Source of the DNA: Bacteroidota bacterium
Lineage (GTDB): Bacteria; Bacteroidota; Ignavibacteria; Ignavibacteriales; Melioribacteraceae
DNA length: 64,000 bases
Assembly: GCA_023397505.1 (NCBI GenBank)
Contig: JAEWUC010000003.1
Location: 248,001 to 312,000 of the forward strand
Direction: 5' to 3'
The translations under genes and the position numbers were made by a program. Below the pieces are notes generated by a model. That model saw nothing but the letters and a program-made list of their open reading frames with translations. It was not told the origin of the DNA and made no database searches. Each line of letters opens with the position of its first letter. The stretch's first letter is position 1. This document shows positions 55,301 to 63,370 of the stretch, one piece after another.

Positions 55301-58300
55301 GGAACCTTTTAAAACTACAAAAACATATAACGGTAAAACAATTGTTATTTACACCGGGTACGACGGCAAAGGCAATTTGCTGTTCTCCACGGATGAAAAC
55401 GGCTATTACACAACTAACGTGTATGATGCGCTTGGAAGAATAAAGAAAACATTCAAACCGGGCAGTTACGATCCCAACTATCCTACTCTGCCCCTTTACC
55501 CGGAATATTACAACAATAAAAAAGGCAGCGTTCTTTATGAATACAACGACGCTCTCTGGACGCCCGTAGTAACTACTACTGCCTATTTCAATTCTTCTGA
55601 AAACGATACCACCGCAACGAAAACAATTTCAAAGTTTAATCCATCTGAATTGGCTTATGAAAATTATTTTGATGCCGTTAACCCGAACAACCTTGTATCA
55701 AAAGAAAAATTCAACTACCTCGGCAAAAAAATTAACAGCATAGACGCCATGGGCAGGAATATTTTTTACCATTACGACGATTTTATGAATGCAGACACTA
55801 TTCGTTTTATATCAAACTCCCCTGCTGCCCCGGCGCAAAAACAAATAGTTGAATATGATAAAAACAGCTACTATTTTAAAATCGTTAAAAGTTATGATGA
55901 AGAAAACAAACTTCAAACTAATTATTACGATCTATTCGGAAATGTAGTGCAAAATTCCAAAGGCGGGGTGCCGAATGCTTTGAGTACTTTGTTCACATAT
56001 AACGGGCTTAACCAGCTTGTATCCGTAACTTCCCCGGGGTATAAAGTAACAACTTACGAATACGATGAATTCGGTAACGTTAATAAAAAAATCTCGCCCG
56101 ATGAAGGAACAACAAAATTTATGTACGACAAATTCGGACGTTTGCGTTTCAAATTCCACATCGGAACCGGCGAACTTGTATTTAACAACTACGACGCGCT
56201 GAATAGATTGGTTTCCACAGGTGTTGTTGATACGAGTTTAACCGATAGCGCTTTTAATAACCTTGAAGCCGAAGACCCGAATCCAGGCATCGACGATAAT
56301 TCCGCAAACTTTGTACTCGTTAATGTTTACGACGACTACAACAGCCCGGGCGGTGTGTTTGCGGGACAAACTTACCCGTTCGGCGCAGTGAACTTGAAAG
56401 GCAAATTAACAGCAGCGGCTTACCGCGATAAACCGGGTAACAATTGGAATTATGATTTTATTTCATACGATCACCTCGGAAGAATTGCGGAACAAAAAAC
56501 CGGCTCAAAACAATTAACATATAACTACGATAATTTGGGCAACGTTACCGAAGTTAATATTAACGGCGATTATAAAATGTTGTACGAATACGATACGCGC
56601 AGCCGTTTGAAAGAAGTATATTCCGATAAAGGCGCTGAGGGCGACTCGTTGAAATTGGAAGCCGGTTATACCTATTTTAACGACGGGCAGATAAATACCG
56701 AAACAAAAATTATAACACCTTTGGATTTGAAACTGAACGATCTTGTTGTAACATCGGGTAAAAAATATACGGGACAAAGAACAGTTAAAGCGGATACCGT
56801 GCAAATTGAACCGGGTGCGGAAGTTATATTTAAAGCGGAAAATAAAATAACACTAAAACCCGGCTTCCATGCAAAGAGCGGTTCTGCATTCAGAACAAAA
56901 CTTGAAACTGTTGCATACGACAGTCTTGATAAACTTGTAGAAACAAATGTCTATGATTCAACAAGAGGATTTTTGTTAAACAAAACAGATAATAACTATA
57001 AAGTAGGTTTAACCGGAACTACAAACCCGGAAGTATTTTACCAAAGATTGGCTTATTATAAAAACGGAAATGTAGATACAATCGATATCCGCAATAATCA
57101 GCAAAAAGGAAACTGGCCTGAATTGGTATATGATTATTCGTACGATGCATATAATCGTTTAACCGGCGCTGCGTGCAATGTATCACAGTTTGGTTCTACA
57201 TATTCATACGATGGAGACGGTAATTTTATAACCAAGAACACTGGAAACGATAATATTCTTTATTCGTACGTAACGGCAACAAATAAATTAACGTCTGTTG
57301 CATCTCAAGTAAAAGGAACAAAAAGTTTTAGTTACGATGCAAAAGGCAGAATGACAACAGATAATTATTCCGGTGTAACGTTATCAAATTACAACTACCA
57401 AAACCTTCCGTTAAACATTACAGCAAACAGTTCTACTACAACATATTCTTATAATGGAAACGGAGAAAGAATAACAAAGAACAACGAATATTACTTGAGA
57501 GATTACGCGGGACGTGAGCTTGCAATATACAACAATACGGCAGACACGCTAAAATCTGTAAATCTTTTTGGTAATGGGATGATAGGCATATACTTGTCCG
57601 GTGAAGACAAAAGTATGTATTTTGCCAAAGACCATTTGGGAACAGTGCGCACCACAATTAACGAAACCGGTGAAATAGAAAACGCAACAGACTATTACCC
57701 ATACGGTGAAGAAATAACAGGAAGAAGTGTTAACTATGGTCAACTTGCCAAGTATAAATTTACCGGCAAAGAACGCGATACAGAAACAAGTTATGATTAT
57801 TTCGGTGCAAGATATTATGATTCGCAATTAGGTCGTTGGTTACAGGTTGATCCGCTTGCGGATAAATATCCGGGGTGGAGTCCGTATAATTATGTGTTAA
57901 ATAATCCTTTACGATTTGTTGATCCTAAAGGCATGGAAGCAGGTGATGGAGGAGAAGAACAAAGTTGGTTACAAAAACTGCTTAGTCTTTTTGGTATTAA
58001 TAACAAACAATCTCAAAACCAAACTGTAAAAGAACCATCAATTAGAGCCGAAGAAACAATTAGTGCAATTAGGTCAACGGATGAAACAATAAAAAAAGGA
58101 ACTGAAGAGGTAAAAAAAGAAACCATTGTTGTTCTAGACAAAACCGCTGAAGTTTCTGGGCAAGTATCTGAAGGAACAGCGATACTATCTTTATCAACTA
58201 CGGGCACCCCCTTGCAACCGATTTTTGCTGGTGTCTCAACTGTTTCGGGTGGTGTTTCAGTTGGAGCTAATTTTGGAAAATTCCTTATAACTCAATCTCA

Positions 58301-58469
58301 AAAAGATGCCACCAAAGTACTTTACGATTTAGGAAGTTTTGGATTATCCAGAACAGCTAAAGGAGTAATAAATAGTACCTATTTGGGAAATGATAAAGCA
58401 TTGTTAGAGTATGTTGCAACTCAATCCTTAGATGCTATTACTGGCGGCATTGGATTAATAATTAAATAA
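52383..58469 (+). CDS. Secreted Rhs/YD-repeat protein with a variable C-terminal effector domain
   Basis: A signal peptide (residues 1-25, ending KISAQ) starts this 2028-residue protein. The first 850 residues form a Tyr/Asn-rich shell region. YD repeats run from about 920 to 1750 (for example VYDALGRIKKTF, YDKFGRLRFKF, YDALNRLVST). They are interrupted at about 1449-1509 by a Gly/His-containing insert (ITLKPGFHAKSGSAF) resembling a 3-coathanger stack. The Rhs-associated core occupies about 1745-1855 (HLGTVRTT, RDTETSYDYFGARYYDSQLG, DPLADKYPGWSPYNYV). A 173-residue C-terminal domain follows, hydrophobic and Gly/Thr-rich in its middle. No VgrG, PAAR or T6SS genes are present; Sec export is indicated by the signal peptide. 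Confidence 0.88.
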   Translation: MKKINKYMYIWIFLSVLISAGKISAQDPPAVRGAEADFSLMVINSADLLDRGSAFVNSSFIKGAVGVSDFSGNLTIGHSMSINYPNDLKTKLTLIFNSNASHAYFEDIVSRTNDNEDLRATGTSTRENSVNAACWIFGVNGIALQTTNFEKNFFMGADNDPDEWIFSGTEVPLLATGYNYTNDVNLPGTMAERNRLYSDSLFQPLDFTVRDAIRIMNAEGAVITLRNPVFRSSPDSYSYFNPVHNHLVGKYFNTDEKSNGYALVEWTNPDSVYGTRKIYYKAGDGLNYFFEEEYVTYQNYSQKIDWGNRFTNPPKIAYLKYIESQNGDRIDFTYDSTNIFGTTITNGRKFLTKIQYYKTAATAESGTEINFSYVLEDSTYKILVENELSNENYTISLSNNPHFIGGFNTLERNPDSLRTSIMMVDSIKNNLNQDKKATFAYSNHIRQYCYGALDAEGFDNNGGSTLGNSEYYYMKYATNKLTSREIFNGEINTFTYHDQYELNSDILLYDADSSYNLDFLKPENKPIGYDSYFIYPLNFTDKMGYYINTYSLNPNQWWSYYRNYDGANIVRWYKYFLSYHYANMYNTMRDNYTSLMIKKIKNSVSNGSTPKNISEKEYNYSWDHSAFGGSGDYPDNYNDTLKVRSDTLYDDLSPRITNILTEIKTRNLDTGSLNHADSVYTEKKYFEQLKVTSKFRRYYSYPAEASNIITELRPTMDLILNQNDSTLQSVEYHYNEELDYDTRFINGYAWARFYDLHNPDDLSLKYKIIKYGNMPKVKVYNSEEFYVKPYFPDSEIGLYRDSCLVKSIMKQITTTLDTCSAPEFSQSIKTENSFANDFGITDTGTAWMNNSYIYKPSLPSETLVYGKKGSGDWIRKSKKTMSYYPSNNYKIGRLWQEYIYGSETNNSDPVTTTYDYNTTGDYKGYLHSITQNSGVATTYEYNGETGYTAYGKLACTNGAVNQNISHIHGSFQPEPFKTTKTYNGKTIVIYTGYDGKGNLLFSTDENGYYTTNVYDALGRIKKTFKPGSYDPNYPTLPLYPEYYNNKKGSVLYEYNDALWTPVVTTTAYFNSSENDTTATKTISKFNPSELAYENYFDAVNPNNLVSKEKFNYLGKKINSIDAMGRNIFYHYDDFMNADTIRFISNSPAAPAQKQIVEYDKNSYYFKIVKSYDEENKLQTNYYDLFGNVVQNSKGGVPNALSTLFTYNGLNQLVSVTSPGYKVTTYEYDEFGNVNKKISPDEGTTKFMYDKFGRLRFKFHIGTGELVFNNYDALNRLVSTGVVDTSLTDSAFNNLEAEDPNPGIDDNSANFVLVNVYDDYNSPGGVFAGQTYPFGAVNLKGKLTAAAYRDKPGNNWNYDFISYDHLGRIAEQKTGSKQLTYNYDNLGNVTEVNINGDYKMLYEYDTRSRLKEVYSDKGAEGDSLKLEAGYTYFNDGQINTETKIITPLDLKLNDLVVTSGKKYTGQRTVKADTVQIEPGAEVIFKAENKITLKPGFHAKSGSAFRTKLETVAYDSLDKLVETNVYDSTRGFLLNKTDNNYKVGLTGTTNPEVFYQRLAYYKNGNVDTIDIRNNQQKGNWPELVYDYSYDAYNRLTGAACNVSQFGSTYSYDGDGNFITKNTGNDNILYSYVTATNKLTSVASQVKGTKSFSYDAKGRMTTDNYSGVTLSNYNYQNLPLNITANSSTTTYSYNGNGERITKNNEYYLRDYAGRELAIYNNTADTLKSVNLFGNGMIGIYLSGEDKSMYFAKDHLGTVRTTINETGEIENATDYYPYGEEITGRSVNYGQLAKYKFTGKERDTETSYDYFGARYYDSQLGRWLQVDPLADKYPGWSPYNYVLNNPLRFVDPKGMEAGDGGEEQSWLQKLLSLFGINNKQSQNQTVKEPSIRAEETISAIRSTDETIKKGTEEVKKETIVVLDKTAEVSGQVSEGTAILSLSTTGTPLQPIFAGVSTVSGGVSVGANFGKFLITQSQKDATKVLYDLGSFGLSRTAKGVINSTYLGNDKALLEYVATQSLDAITGGIGLIIK

Positions 58470-58479
58470 AGGTCAACTA

Positions 58480-58656
58480 ATGAAAATTACTTATGGAATA
58501 TTGGCAATCATTGGAATAGTCTGTGCTTTTATTCAGTTTTATTTCAAGTATGATAAAAAGCAACCGTTCCCCTTAAAGGTATATGACTTTATGATGTATA
58601 TTGCAATGCTTATCGGTTTATATGGACTAATCATGTTGATCATCTTAATTCTATAA
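58480..58656 (+). CDS. Tiny two-helix membrane protein, candidate immunity protein 1
   Basis: This 58-residue gene starts ten bases after the Rhs stop with a weak ribosome site. Two hydrophobic segments (about 4-22 and 38-57) flank a charged loop (YFKYDKKQPFPLK). A terminator lies directly behind. Position and topology match the small genes behind the other Rhs modules, so I infer an immunity role for the preceding C-terminal domain. Confidence 0.65.
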   Translation: MKITYGILAIIGIVCAFIQFYFKYDKKQPFPLKVYDFMMYIAMLIGLYGLIMLIILIL

Positions 58657-58661
58657 TGTAG

Positions 58662-58690
58662 CCGGCAAGCTAAACTTGCCGGTTTATATT
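58662..58690 (+). terminator. Cassette terminator 1
   Basis: The stem CCGGCAAG/CTTGCCGG (58662-58669 with 58675-58682) is followed by a short T-rich stretch. The same stem recurs after the other cassettes. Confidence 0.75.
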
Positions 58691-58726
58691 AAACAAAAGT
58701 AAATATTTAACCACGGGTGTGCTTAG

Positions 58727-59779
58727 TATAACAATAAGCCAATTACCGGCATCGGTGAATATTATTTGAATGATTACCTTGGACGTGAATTGGCAATTTA
58801 TGATATTGTAACCGGGGAGTTAAAAGAAGTAAACATATTCGGCAACGGACTTGTAGGGAAAATAATGATTGACGACAGTGATGCAACCGGTTATTATTAT
58901 TCTAAAGATCATTTGGGTAGTATAAGAGTAGTAATGAACGACGCCGGAAATATAACGGCAGCACAAGACTATTATCCATACGGGGAATTGTTGAGGGAGT
59001 ACAATTCAGCAAGCCAGCGATACCAGTTTACAGAGAAGGAAAAAGACGGTGAAAGCAGCTACTTGCATTTTGATGCAAGAACACTTGACCCGAGTTTACC
59101 GATGTGGCTGCAGGTTGATCCGCTGAGTGAAAAGTATCCGGGGTGGAGTCCGTATAATTATACTCAAAATAATCCAATTAGATTTGTTGATCCTGATGGT
59201 AATGGCCCATGGGATCTTTTAATGGCTGTCACTCAAAAAGCTACAACATGGATCATGCAAAAATCCATTGAATGCTATCAAAAAATTGAGAACAACAAGA
59301 ATGCAACAGTATCAATAAAAACTAATGGCGAAATGAAAGAATATACTGCCAAAGATTTGTTAACGAATGCAGACATAAACAGTTCAAGGGCAGTAGAAAA
59401 TTCATTAGGAAAAATAGAAGATATGAGTAGTAAAGTTGGTACTGTTGCTAATATAGCTACACCAATAATTGGAGCAATAAATCCAGCTGCGGGAGGGATC
59501 TCGTTAAAAGTTGGAGCAATTGCAACTGGAGTATCAACATTATCTGGCATAGGAAAAGAAGCAATGCAGGGGAATACTGAGAAGATATTATTAAAAGTAG
59601 CAATTAGTGGTGGAAGTCAACTTGCAGGAACAAAAATGGCAAATTATATGGCAGGTTTAGATCCCAAAAATGCAGCCCGTCTAGAACAAACGTTTAAACC
59701 ATTAACTGAAACGATTATTGATGGCGCTAATAAAGTAATTAATCAACAGTTGGAAAAGAAAAAGGAGGATAAGCAATGA
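58727..59779 (+). CDS. Orphan Rhs C-terminal module 2 (core type B)
   Basis: Rhs homology begins at 58727 just after a stop and runs to 59779; an ORF could start at TTG 58766 (337 residues). It lacks signal peptide, shell and YD region. The type B core reads YYYSKDHLGSIRVVMNDAG, FDARTLDPSLPMWLQVD, SEKYPGWSPYNY, ending DPDGNG. The 190-residue C-terminal domain has Gly/Ala-rich hydrophobic stretches (VGTVANIATPIIGAINPAAG, GISLKVGAIATGVSTLSGIG) and a Lys-rich end. It resembles the displaced orphan toxin ends known from rhs and cdi loci. The stop overlaps the next gene's start (ATGA). Confidence 0.75.
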   Translation, partial: YNNKPITGIGEYYLNDYLGRELAIYDIVTGELKEVNIFGNGLVGKIMIDDSDATGYYYSKDHLGSIRVVMNDAGNITAAQDYYPYGELLREYNSASQRYQFTEKEKDGESSYLHFDARTLDPSLPMWLQVDPLSEKYPGWSPYNYTQNNPIRFVDPDGNGPWDLLMAVTQKATTWIMQKSIECYQKIENNKNATVSIKTNGEMKEYTAKDLLTNADINSSRAVENSLGKIEDMSSKVGTVANIATPIIGAINPAAGGISLKVGAIATGVSTLSGIGKEAMQGNTEKILLKVAISGGSQLAGTKMANYMAGLDPKNAARLEQTFKPLTETIIDGANKVINQQLEKKKEDKQ

Positions 59780-59961
59780 TACTTGGAGATTTAGCTATTA
59801 TTCTAGTTAGCGTTATCTTAATTCTTATAAGCTTATATATGCGTGATAATGAAAAACCAATCGCTAAAGATTCGGTAATTCCGCTTTCAATTAATATTAC
59901 GATTATAATTGGAGCTGTTGGTATATTGGTTGGATTGATAAGATTAATTATACATTTATAG
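59776..59961 (+). CDS. Tiny two-helix membrane protein, candidate immunity protein 2
   Basis: The 61-residue protein has two strongly hydrophobic segments (about 5-22 and 40-60) around a charged loop (MRDNEKPIAKD). Its start overlaps the module stop by four bases, so the two are translationally coupled. The pairing and shape repeat those of module 1. I infer an immunity function; there is no sequence identity that proves it. Confidence 0.65.
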   Translation: MILGDLAIILVSVILILISLYMRDNEKPIAKDSVIPLSINITIIIGAVGILVGLIRLIIHL

Positions 59962-60010
59962 TTCTATGATTGTAAAGAATTATTTCTTGAACTTTTTATA
60001 ATTTATTTAA

Positions 60011-60040
60011 CCGGCAAGCACCCCTTGCCGGGTTTGTTTT
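60011..60040 (+). terminator. Cassette terminator 2
   Basis: CCGGCAAG/CTTGCCGG stem (60011-60018 with 60024-60031), followed by GTTTGTTTTTTGCTCTTTT. The sequence after the stem is also conserved at 63360. Confidence 0.85.
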
Positions 60041-60061
60041 TTGCTCTTTTAAAAGTTGCCG

Positions 60062-60256
60062 GCACATTAAAAGAATTGCGTATAAAAACCGAACGCAACA
60101 AAGGAAAAGAAGAAAAATCTGTTTGACCCCGCATTCCATATATTATTAATCAAAAGCGGGGGAGTTATTTTTCTTCCCGGAGTGAAGTGAGGTTTTAGCA
60201 ATTCTTTTTCAGTGCAACCTTCTTTGGTTACTTTTCTTCGAGAAGAAAAGTAAGCA
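60062..60256 (+). mobile_element. MITE-like palindromic element, copy 1
   Basis: The ends GCACATTAAAAGAATTGC (60062-60079) and GCAATTCTTTTTCAGTGC (60198-60215) are near-perfect inverted repeats. Inside are a second inverted pair (GAAGAAAAATC...TTTTTCTTC) and a central C/G hairpin. A palindrome ACTTTTCTTC/GAGAAGAAAAGTAA follows to 60256. A second copy with the same order lies inverted at 63395-63584. No transposase is encoded. Confidence 0.7.
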
Positions 60257-60259
60257 TAT

Positions 60260-61132
60260 ATGTATTATGCCAAAGACCATTTGGGAACAGTGCGCACCAC
60301 AATGAACGAGAACGGTGAAATAGAAAACGCAACAGACTATTACCCTTGCGGAGAAGAAATAACCGGAAGAAGTGTTAATTATGGTCAACTTTCCAAGTAT
60401 AAATTTACCGGTAAAGAACGCGATACAGAAACAAGTTATGATTATTTCGGTGCAAGATATTATGATTCCCGATTAGGTAGATGGCTGCAAGTAGACCCGA
60501 TGAGTGAAAAGTATCCAGGCTGGAGCCCGTATAATTATGTGAAAAATAGCCCAATAAATAGAATAGACCCAGATGGAAAAGAAGATTGGTGGGCATTAAT
60601 AAAAGCAGCGGGCAAAACTGTGTTGTCAGGAGCAGGTGTAGTTGCTTCTACTTTAGGTATGGCCGGTACTAGTGCAGCTACAATTGGAACTGCCGGGGCA
60701 TCATCTCCTGTGACTGTTGGTGGATTTTTGTGGAGTTTTGCTGGATTTTCTGCATCAACTGTTTCATTTGCAGAAGGAGTTGGCGATGCGATTTTAGCCT
60801 TAAAAACTCCAGATGGAATGAAAGCCGAAACTTTATCAGCTATTAAAGGTGCGGTTGAAGGTTTCGGAGGTAATGCTACTTCTCAGGCAATTGCACAAAC
60901 AATATTTGATGCAATTGGATTTCAGGGTATATCTAACCTTGGGAGAGAAGGTTTGATGCAAGCCCTAGGCGTGCTAAACACCGGTAGTCAAGTTTCACAA
61001 GATGTAATTGATGTATTGAATTCAATGGTAAAAGAAGAAAAGCAGAAACAAGAAGAAGCAAATAAGAGACAGGAGGAGGTAAAGAAAAAGCAAGAAGAGG
61101 AGAAGAAAAAACAAGAAGAAAATAATCAATAA
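60260..61132 (+). CDS. Orphan Rhs C-terminal module 3 (core type A)
   Basis: The 290-residue frame starts at ATG 60260, three bases behind the palindromic element. Its core (HLGTVRTTMNENGEIENATD, DTETSYDYFGARYYD, DPMSEKYPGWSPYNYV, RIDPDGK) is nearly identical to the full-length protein's and differs from type B. The C-terminal domain of about 180 residues begins EDWWALIKAAGKTVLSGAGV and contains long Gly/Ala/Thr-rich hydrophobic stretches, then ends in a Lys/Glu coiled coil. No enzyme motif is visible. It lacks signal peptide and YD region, so it is probably silent unless recombined. Confidence 0.75.
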   Translation: MYYAKDHLGTVRTTMNENGEIENATDYYPCGEEITGRSVNYGQLSKYKFTGKERDTETSYDYFGARYYDSRLGRWLQVDPMSEKYPGWSPYNYVKNSPINRIDPDGKEDWWALIKAAGKTVLSGAGVVASTLGMAGTSAATIGTAGASSPVTVGGFLWSFAGFSASTVSFAEGVGDAILALKTPDGMKAETLSAIKGAVEGFGGNATSQAIAQTIFDAIGFQGISNLGREGLMQALGVLNTGSQVSQDVIDVLNSMVKEEKQKQEEANKRQEEVKKKQEEEKKKQEENNQ

Positions 61133-61156
61133 ATAGTTAATTAAATAAGGTTCAAT

Positions 61157-61594
61157 ATGACAAAGAATATGTTTTTCAAGCATCTAATCGCTATGGTTAT
61201 TGAATTATTAATACCTAGTCTCCCAGTAATATATTCATATTTCTACAAGAAGCTTATCATTTTTGAATATTTATCTTTTTTTGAAATGCTGAGCATAGTT
61301 TATTTAGTTTTCAGTAGTATAGCATTAATTAGTACAAAGGGTAATACTATTGGTTATAAACTAGTTAAATTGGTTTTGGTGAGTACTAATAATGGGGAAA
61401 TCAATTTAGTAAAAAGTTGTGCACGAATATTAATGATCTCGGGTTTTTTGTTTCTTGTGAATAACATTGATTATACCGTATTTTTTATTTTTTTAATTAT
61501 GATTATTCCCATACCGATTAATTATAAAAATAAAACAATCTATTCATTGCTTAATCGATTGCTCGGTTTAATGGAAACTGATCTTAAAACTTAA
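61157..61594 (+). CDS. RDD-like membrane protein, candidate immunity protein 3
   Basis: The protein is 145 residues with four hydrophobic segments. It shows the RDD-like pattern STKGNTIGYKLVKLVLVSTN followed by VKSCARILMISGFLF. It starts 24 bases after module 3. RDD proteins are poorly characterised, and the family is used here only as a resemblance. The position makes an immunity role plausible. Confidence 0.6.
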   Translation: MTKNMFFKHLIAMVIELLIPSLPVIYSYFYKKLIIFEYLSFFEMLSIVYLVFSSIALISTKGNTIGYKLVKLVLVSTNNGEINLVKSCARILMISGFLFLVNNIDYTVFFIFLIMIIPIPINYKNKTIYSLLNRLLGLMETDLKT

Positions 61595-61660
61595 CTACCA
61601 CAAGCAATTAGAAGATGTATGGGAGACGGAGCAAAATAAAAATAATTATTCAATATTCTA

Positions 61661-61690
61661 AAACCGGCAAGCAACCCTTGCCGGTTTTAT
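61661..61690 (+). terminator. Cassette terminator 3
   Basis: CCGGCAAG/CTTGCCGG stem (61664-61671 with 61677-61684) followed by a T run. Confidence 0.85.
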
Positions 61691-61717
61691 TTATTTGCTA
61701 TTTTTATAAGTATAAAA

Positions 61718-61930
61718 ATGAACAATCAAATTAAAAGTTTTTTATTCGGGAGTGGATTAATAATAATTAGTCTCTTATTATTTTTTTTCAGGAATAGACT
61801 TTCAAAAGTTCCTCCAAATAAAAATAAATTGGCTTATTTTACTGAAGAGCAAACAAAAAATAAAATACATATTGCTTATATCTTCTTCTTTTTTACTGGA
61901 TTAATTGTAATTATTTTAACTTTTTCTTAA
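61718..61930 (+). CDS. Two-helix membrane protein, apparent orphan immunity gene
   Basis: The 70-residue protein has hydrophobic segments at about 6-23 and 50-68 around a polar loop (LSKVPPNKNKLAYFTEEQTK), the same plan as the small proteins behind modules 1, 2 and 4. It lies behind a terminator with no Rhs module of its own, and another hairpin terminator closes it (61986). It may be the leftover of a deleted cassette. Confidence 0.55.
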   Translation: MNNQIKSFLFGSGLIIISLLLFFFRNRLSKVPPNKNKLAYFTEEQTKNKIHIAYIFFFFTGLIVIILTFS

Positions 61931-61985
61931 TTACTATTGATAAAAATAAACTTGAGACTTTATTCTCTCTTTGATTAGCTACTAT

Positions 61986-62021
61986 AGTGGCAAGTGTTAT
62001 CTACTTGCCGCTATTTTTTTT
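61986..62021 (+). terminator. Cassette terminator 4 (variant)
   Basis: A 10-base-pair stem, AGTGGCAAGT/ACTTGCCGCT (61986-61995 with 62003-62012), is followed by a T run of seven. The GGCAAG/CTTGCC heart matches the other cassette terminators. Confidence 0.85.
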
Positions 62022-62044
62022 ATCACATACAACAAGTACTATAA

Positions 62045-63055
62045 AACACAATCATTACCGGTGCGAAGTACAGCTACGACAGCAACGTTAAACGCATAAG
62101 TAAAATAAGCAGCGGCAGCGGTGAATATTATTTGAATGATTACCTCGGACGTGAATTTGCAATCTACGATAAAGTAACCGGTGAGTTAAAAGAAGTAAAC
62201 ATATTCGGCAACGGTCTTATAGGAAAAATAATGATTGACGGCAGTGGTGAAACCGGTTATTATTATTCGAAAGATCATTTGGGAAGTGTTAGAGCAGTAA
62301 TGAGCGATAACGGCAGCATAACCTCGGCACAAGATTACTATCCATACGGAGAGCTGCTGAGGGAATACAATTCAGCAAGTCAACGATACCAGTTTACAGG
62401 GAAAGAAAAAGACGGTGAAAGCAGCTATTTGCATTTTGATGCAAGAACGCTTGACCCAAGTTTACCAATGTGGCTGCAGGTTGATCCGCTAGCGGATAAA
62501 TATCCAGGGTGGAGTCCTTACAATTATGTGCTTGGTAATCCAACCAGGCTAATTGATAAAACTGGCAAAGGCCCCGGAGATGGATCAGCCCGCGCTATTC
62601 AAAGTGAATTAAACTCAATATGGAACACAGGGACACAAATAGTAAGAGATTTTTATTATAATGACCTTCCCATTATTCTTGATGCTGCTACCGTTGGAAC
62701 TGCATACATTGCACCGCCTATAAGTACAGCTTTATCTGTAGCATCAACTGGTATAACAATAGATAAAGAACTAACAGAAAACGGGAAACTTGGTACTAAC
62801 AGCTATGTCGGTTTAAGTACTACCCTTGTAGGCGGCTTAATGAAACCAACGCCGCAGGGTAAGGTAATTGCTACTACTATTGCAGGGTATCAACTCCTTT
62901 ATGATTTATCTGGTAAAACGGAAAAAGAAAATTCAACGAAGAATAATAATGCCGAAGATAAAAAGGAGAAGAACCAAAAAGTAAAAGATGAACAAACAAT
63001 AAAATCTTTGCAATCGATAAAAGAAAAATATTCTCCAGTTACAACTTACAAATAG
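62045..63055 (+). CDS. Orphan Rhs C-terminal module 4 (core type B)
   Basis: Homology starts right after a stop at 62042 and includes a short YD stretch (AKYSYDSNVKRISKI); an ORF could open at TTG 62132 (307 residues). The core is type B: SKDHLGSVRAVMSDNG, FDARTLDPSLPMWLQVDPLA, DKYPGWSPYNYV, ending in IDKTG where the others have DPxG. The 165-residue C-terminal domain has a hydrophobic Ala/Thr/Ser stretch (DAATVGTAYIAPPISTALSV) and a Lys/Glu-rich linker. It lacks a signal peptide. The next gene follows at once. Confidence 0.75.
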   Translation, partial: NTIITGAKYSYDSNVKRISKISSGSGEYYLNDYLGREFAIYDKVTGELKEVNIFGNGLIGKIMIDGSGETGYYYSKDHLGSVRAVMSDNGSITSAQDYYPYGELLREYNSASQRYQFTGKEKDGESSYLHFDARTLDPSLPMWLQVDPLADKYPGWSPYNYVLGNPTRLIDKTGKGPGDGSARAIQSELNSIWNTGTQIVRDFYYNDLPIILDAATVGTAYIAPPISTALSVASTGITIDKELTENGKLGTNSYVGLSTTLVGGLMKPTPQGKVIATTIAGYQLLYDLSGKTEKENSTKNNNAEDKKEKNQKVKDEQTIKSLQSIKEKYSPVTTYK

Positions 63056-63061
63056 GTGATA

Positions 63062-63277
63062 ATGGACATTGGTATCCAAAACATATTAACTGGTATTCTA
63101 TTAATAATGCTAGATATATTATTTTTAATATTTCTGCGAAAAATAGTATTTGGCAACAACAAAAATCCTGAATGGAACAAAGAAAAAGAGCAAAGAAAAT
63201 TGAAATTAATAATTCTTAGTGTTTTTCTTACAATAACTGGTTTGTCTTTGATTTTTACTGGCATTTCACAGTTATGA
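63062..63277 (+). CDS. Two-helix membrane protein, candidate immunity protein 4
   Basis: The 71-residue protein uses ATG 63062, preceded by AGGTGAT. A GTG at 63056 could extend it by two residues. Two hydrophobic segments (about 8-26 and 47-70) enclose a highly charged loop (NKNPEWNKEKEQRKLK). The gene starts six bases behind module 4. Confidence 0.65.
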   Translation: MDIGIQNILTGILLIMLDILFLIFLRKIVFGNNKNPEWNKEKEQRKLKLIILSVFLTITGLSLIFTGISQL

Positions 63278-63336
63278 CATCCTGATTACTAAAAATTTTT
63301 CGATCGTCAAGAACCATTTTTTGAATGCCTTTTTAT

Positions 63337-63370
63337 CCCGGCAAGCACACCTTGCCGGGTTTATTTTTTG
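63337..63370 (+). terminator. Cassette terminator 5
   Basis: CCCGGCAAG/CTTGCCGGG stem (63337-63345 with 63351-63359), followed by TTTATTTTTTGCTCTTT. The post-stem sequence matches that after terminator 2. Confidence 0.85.
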
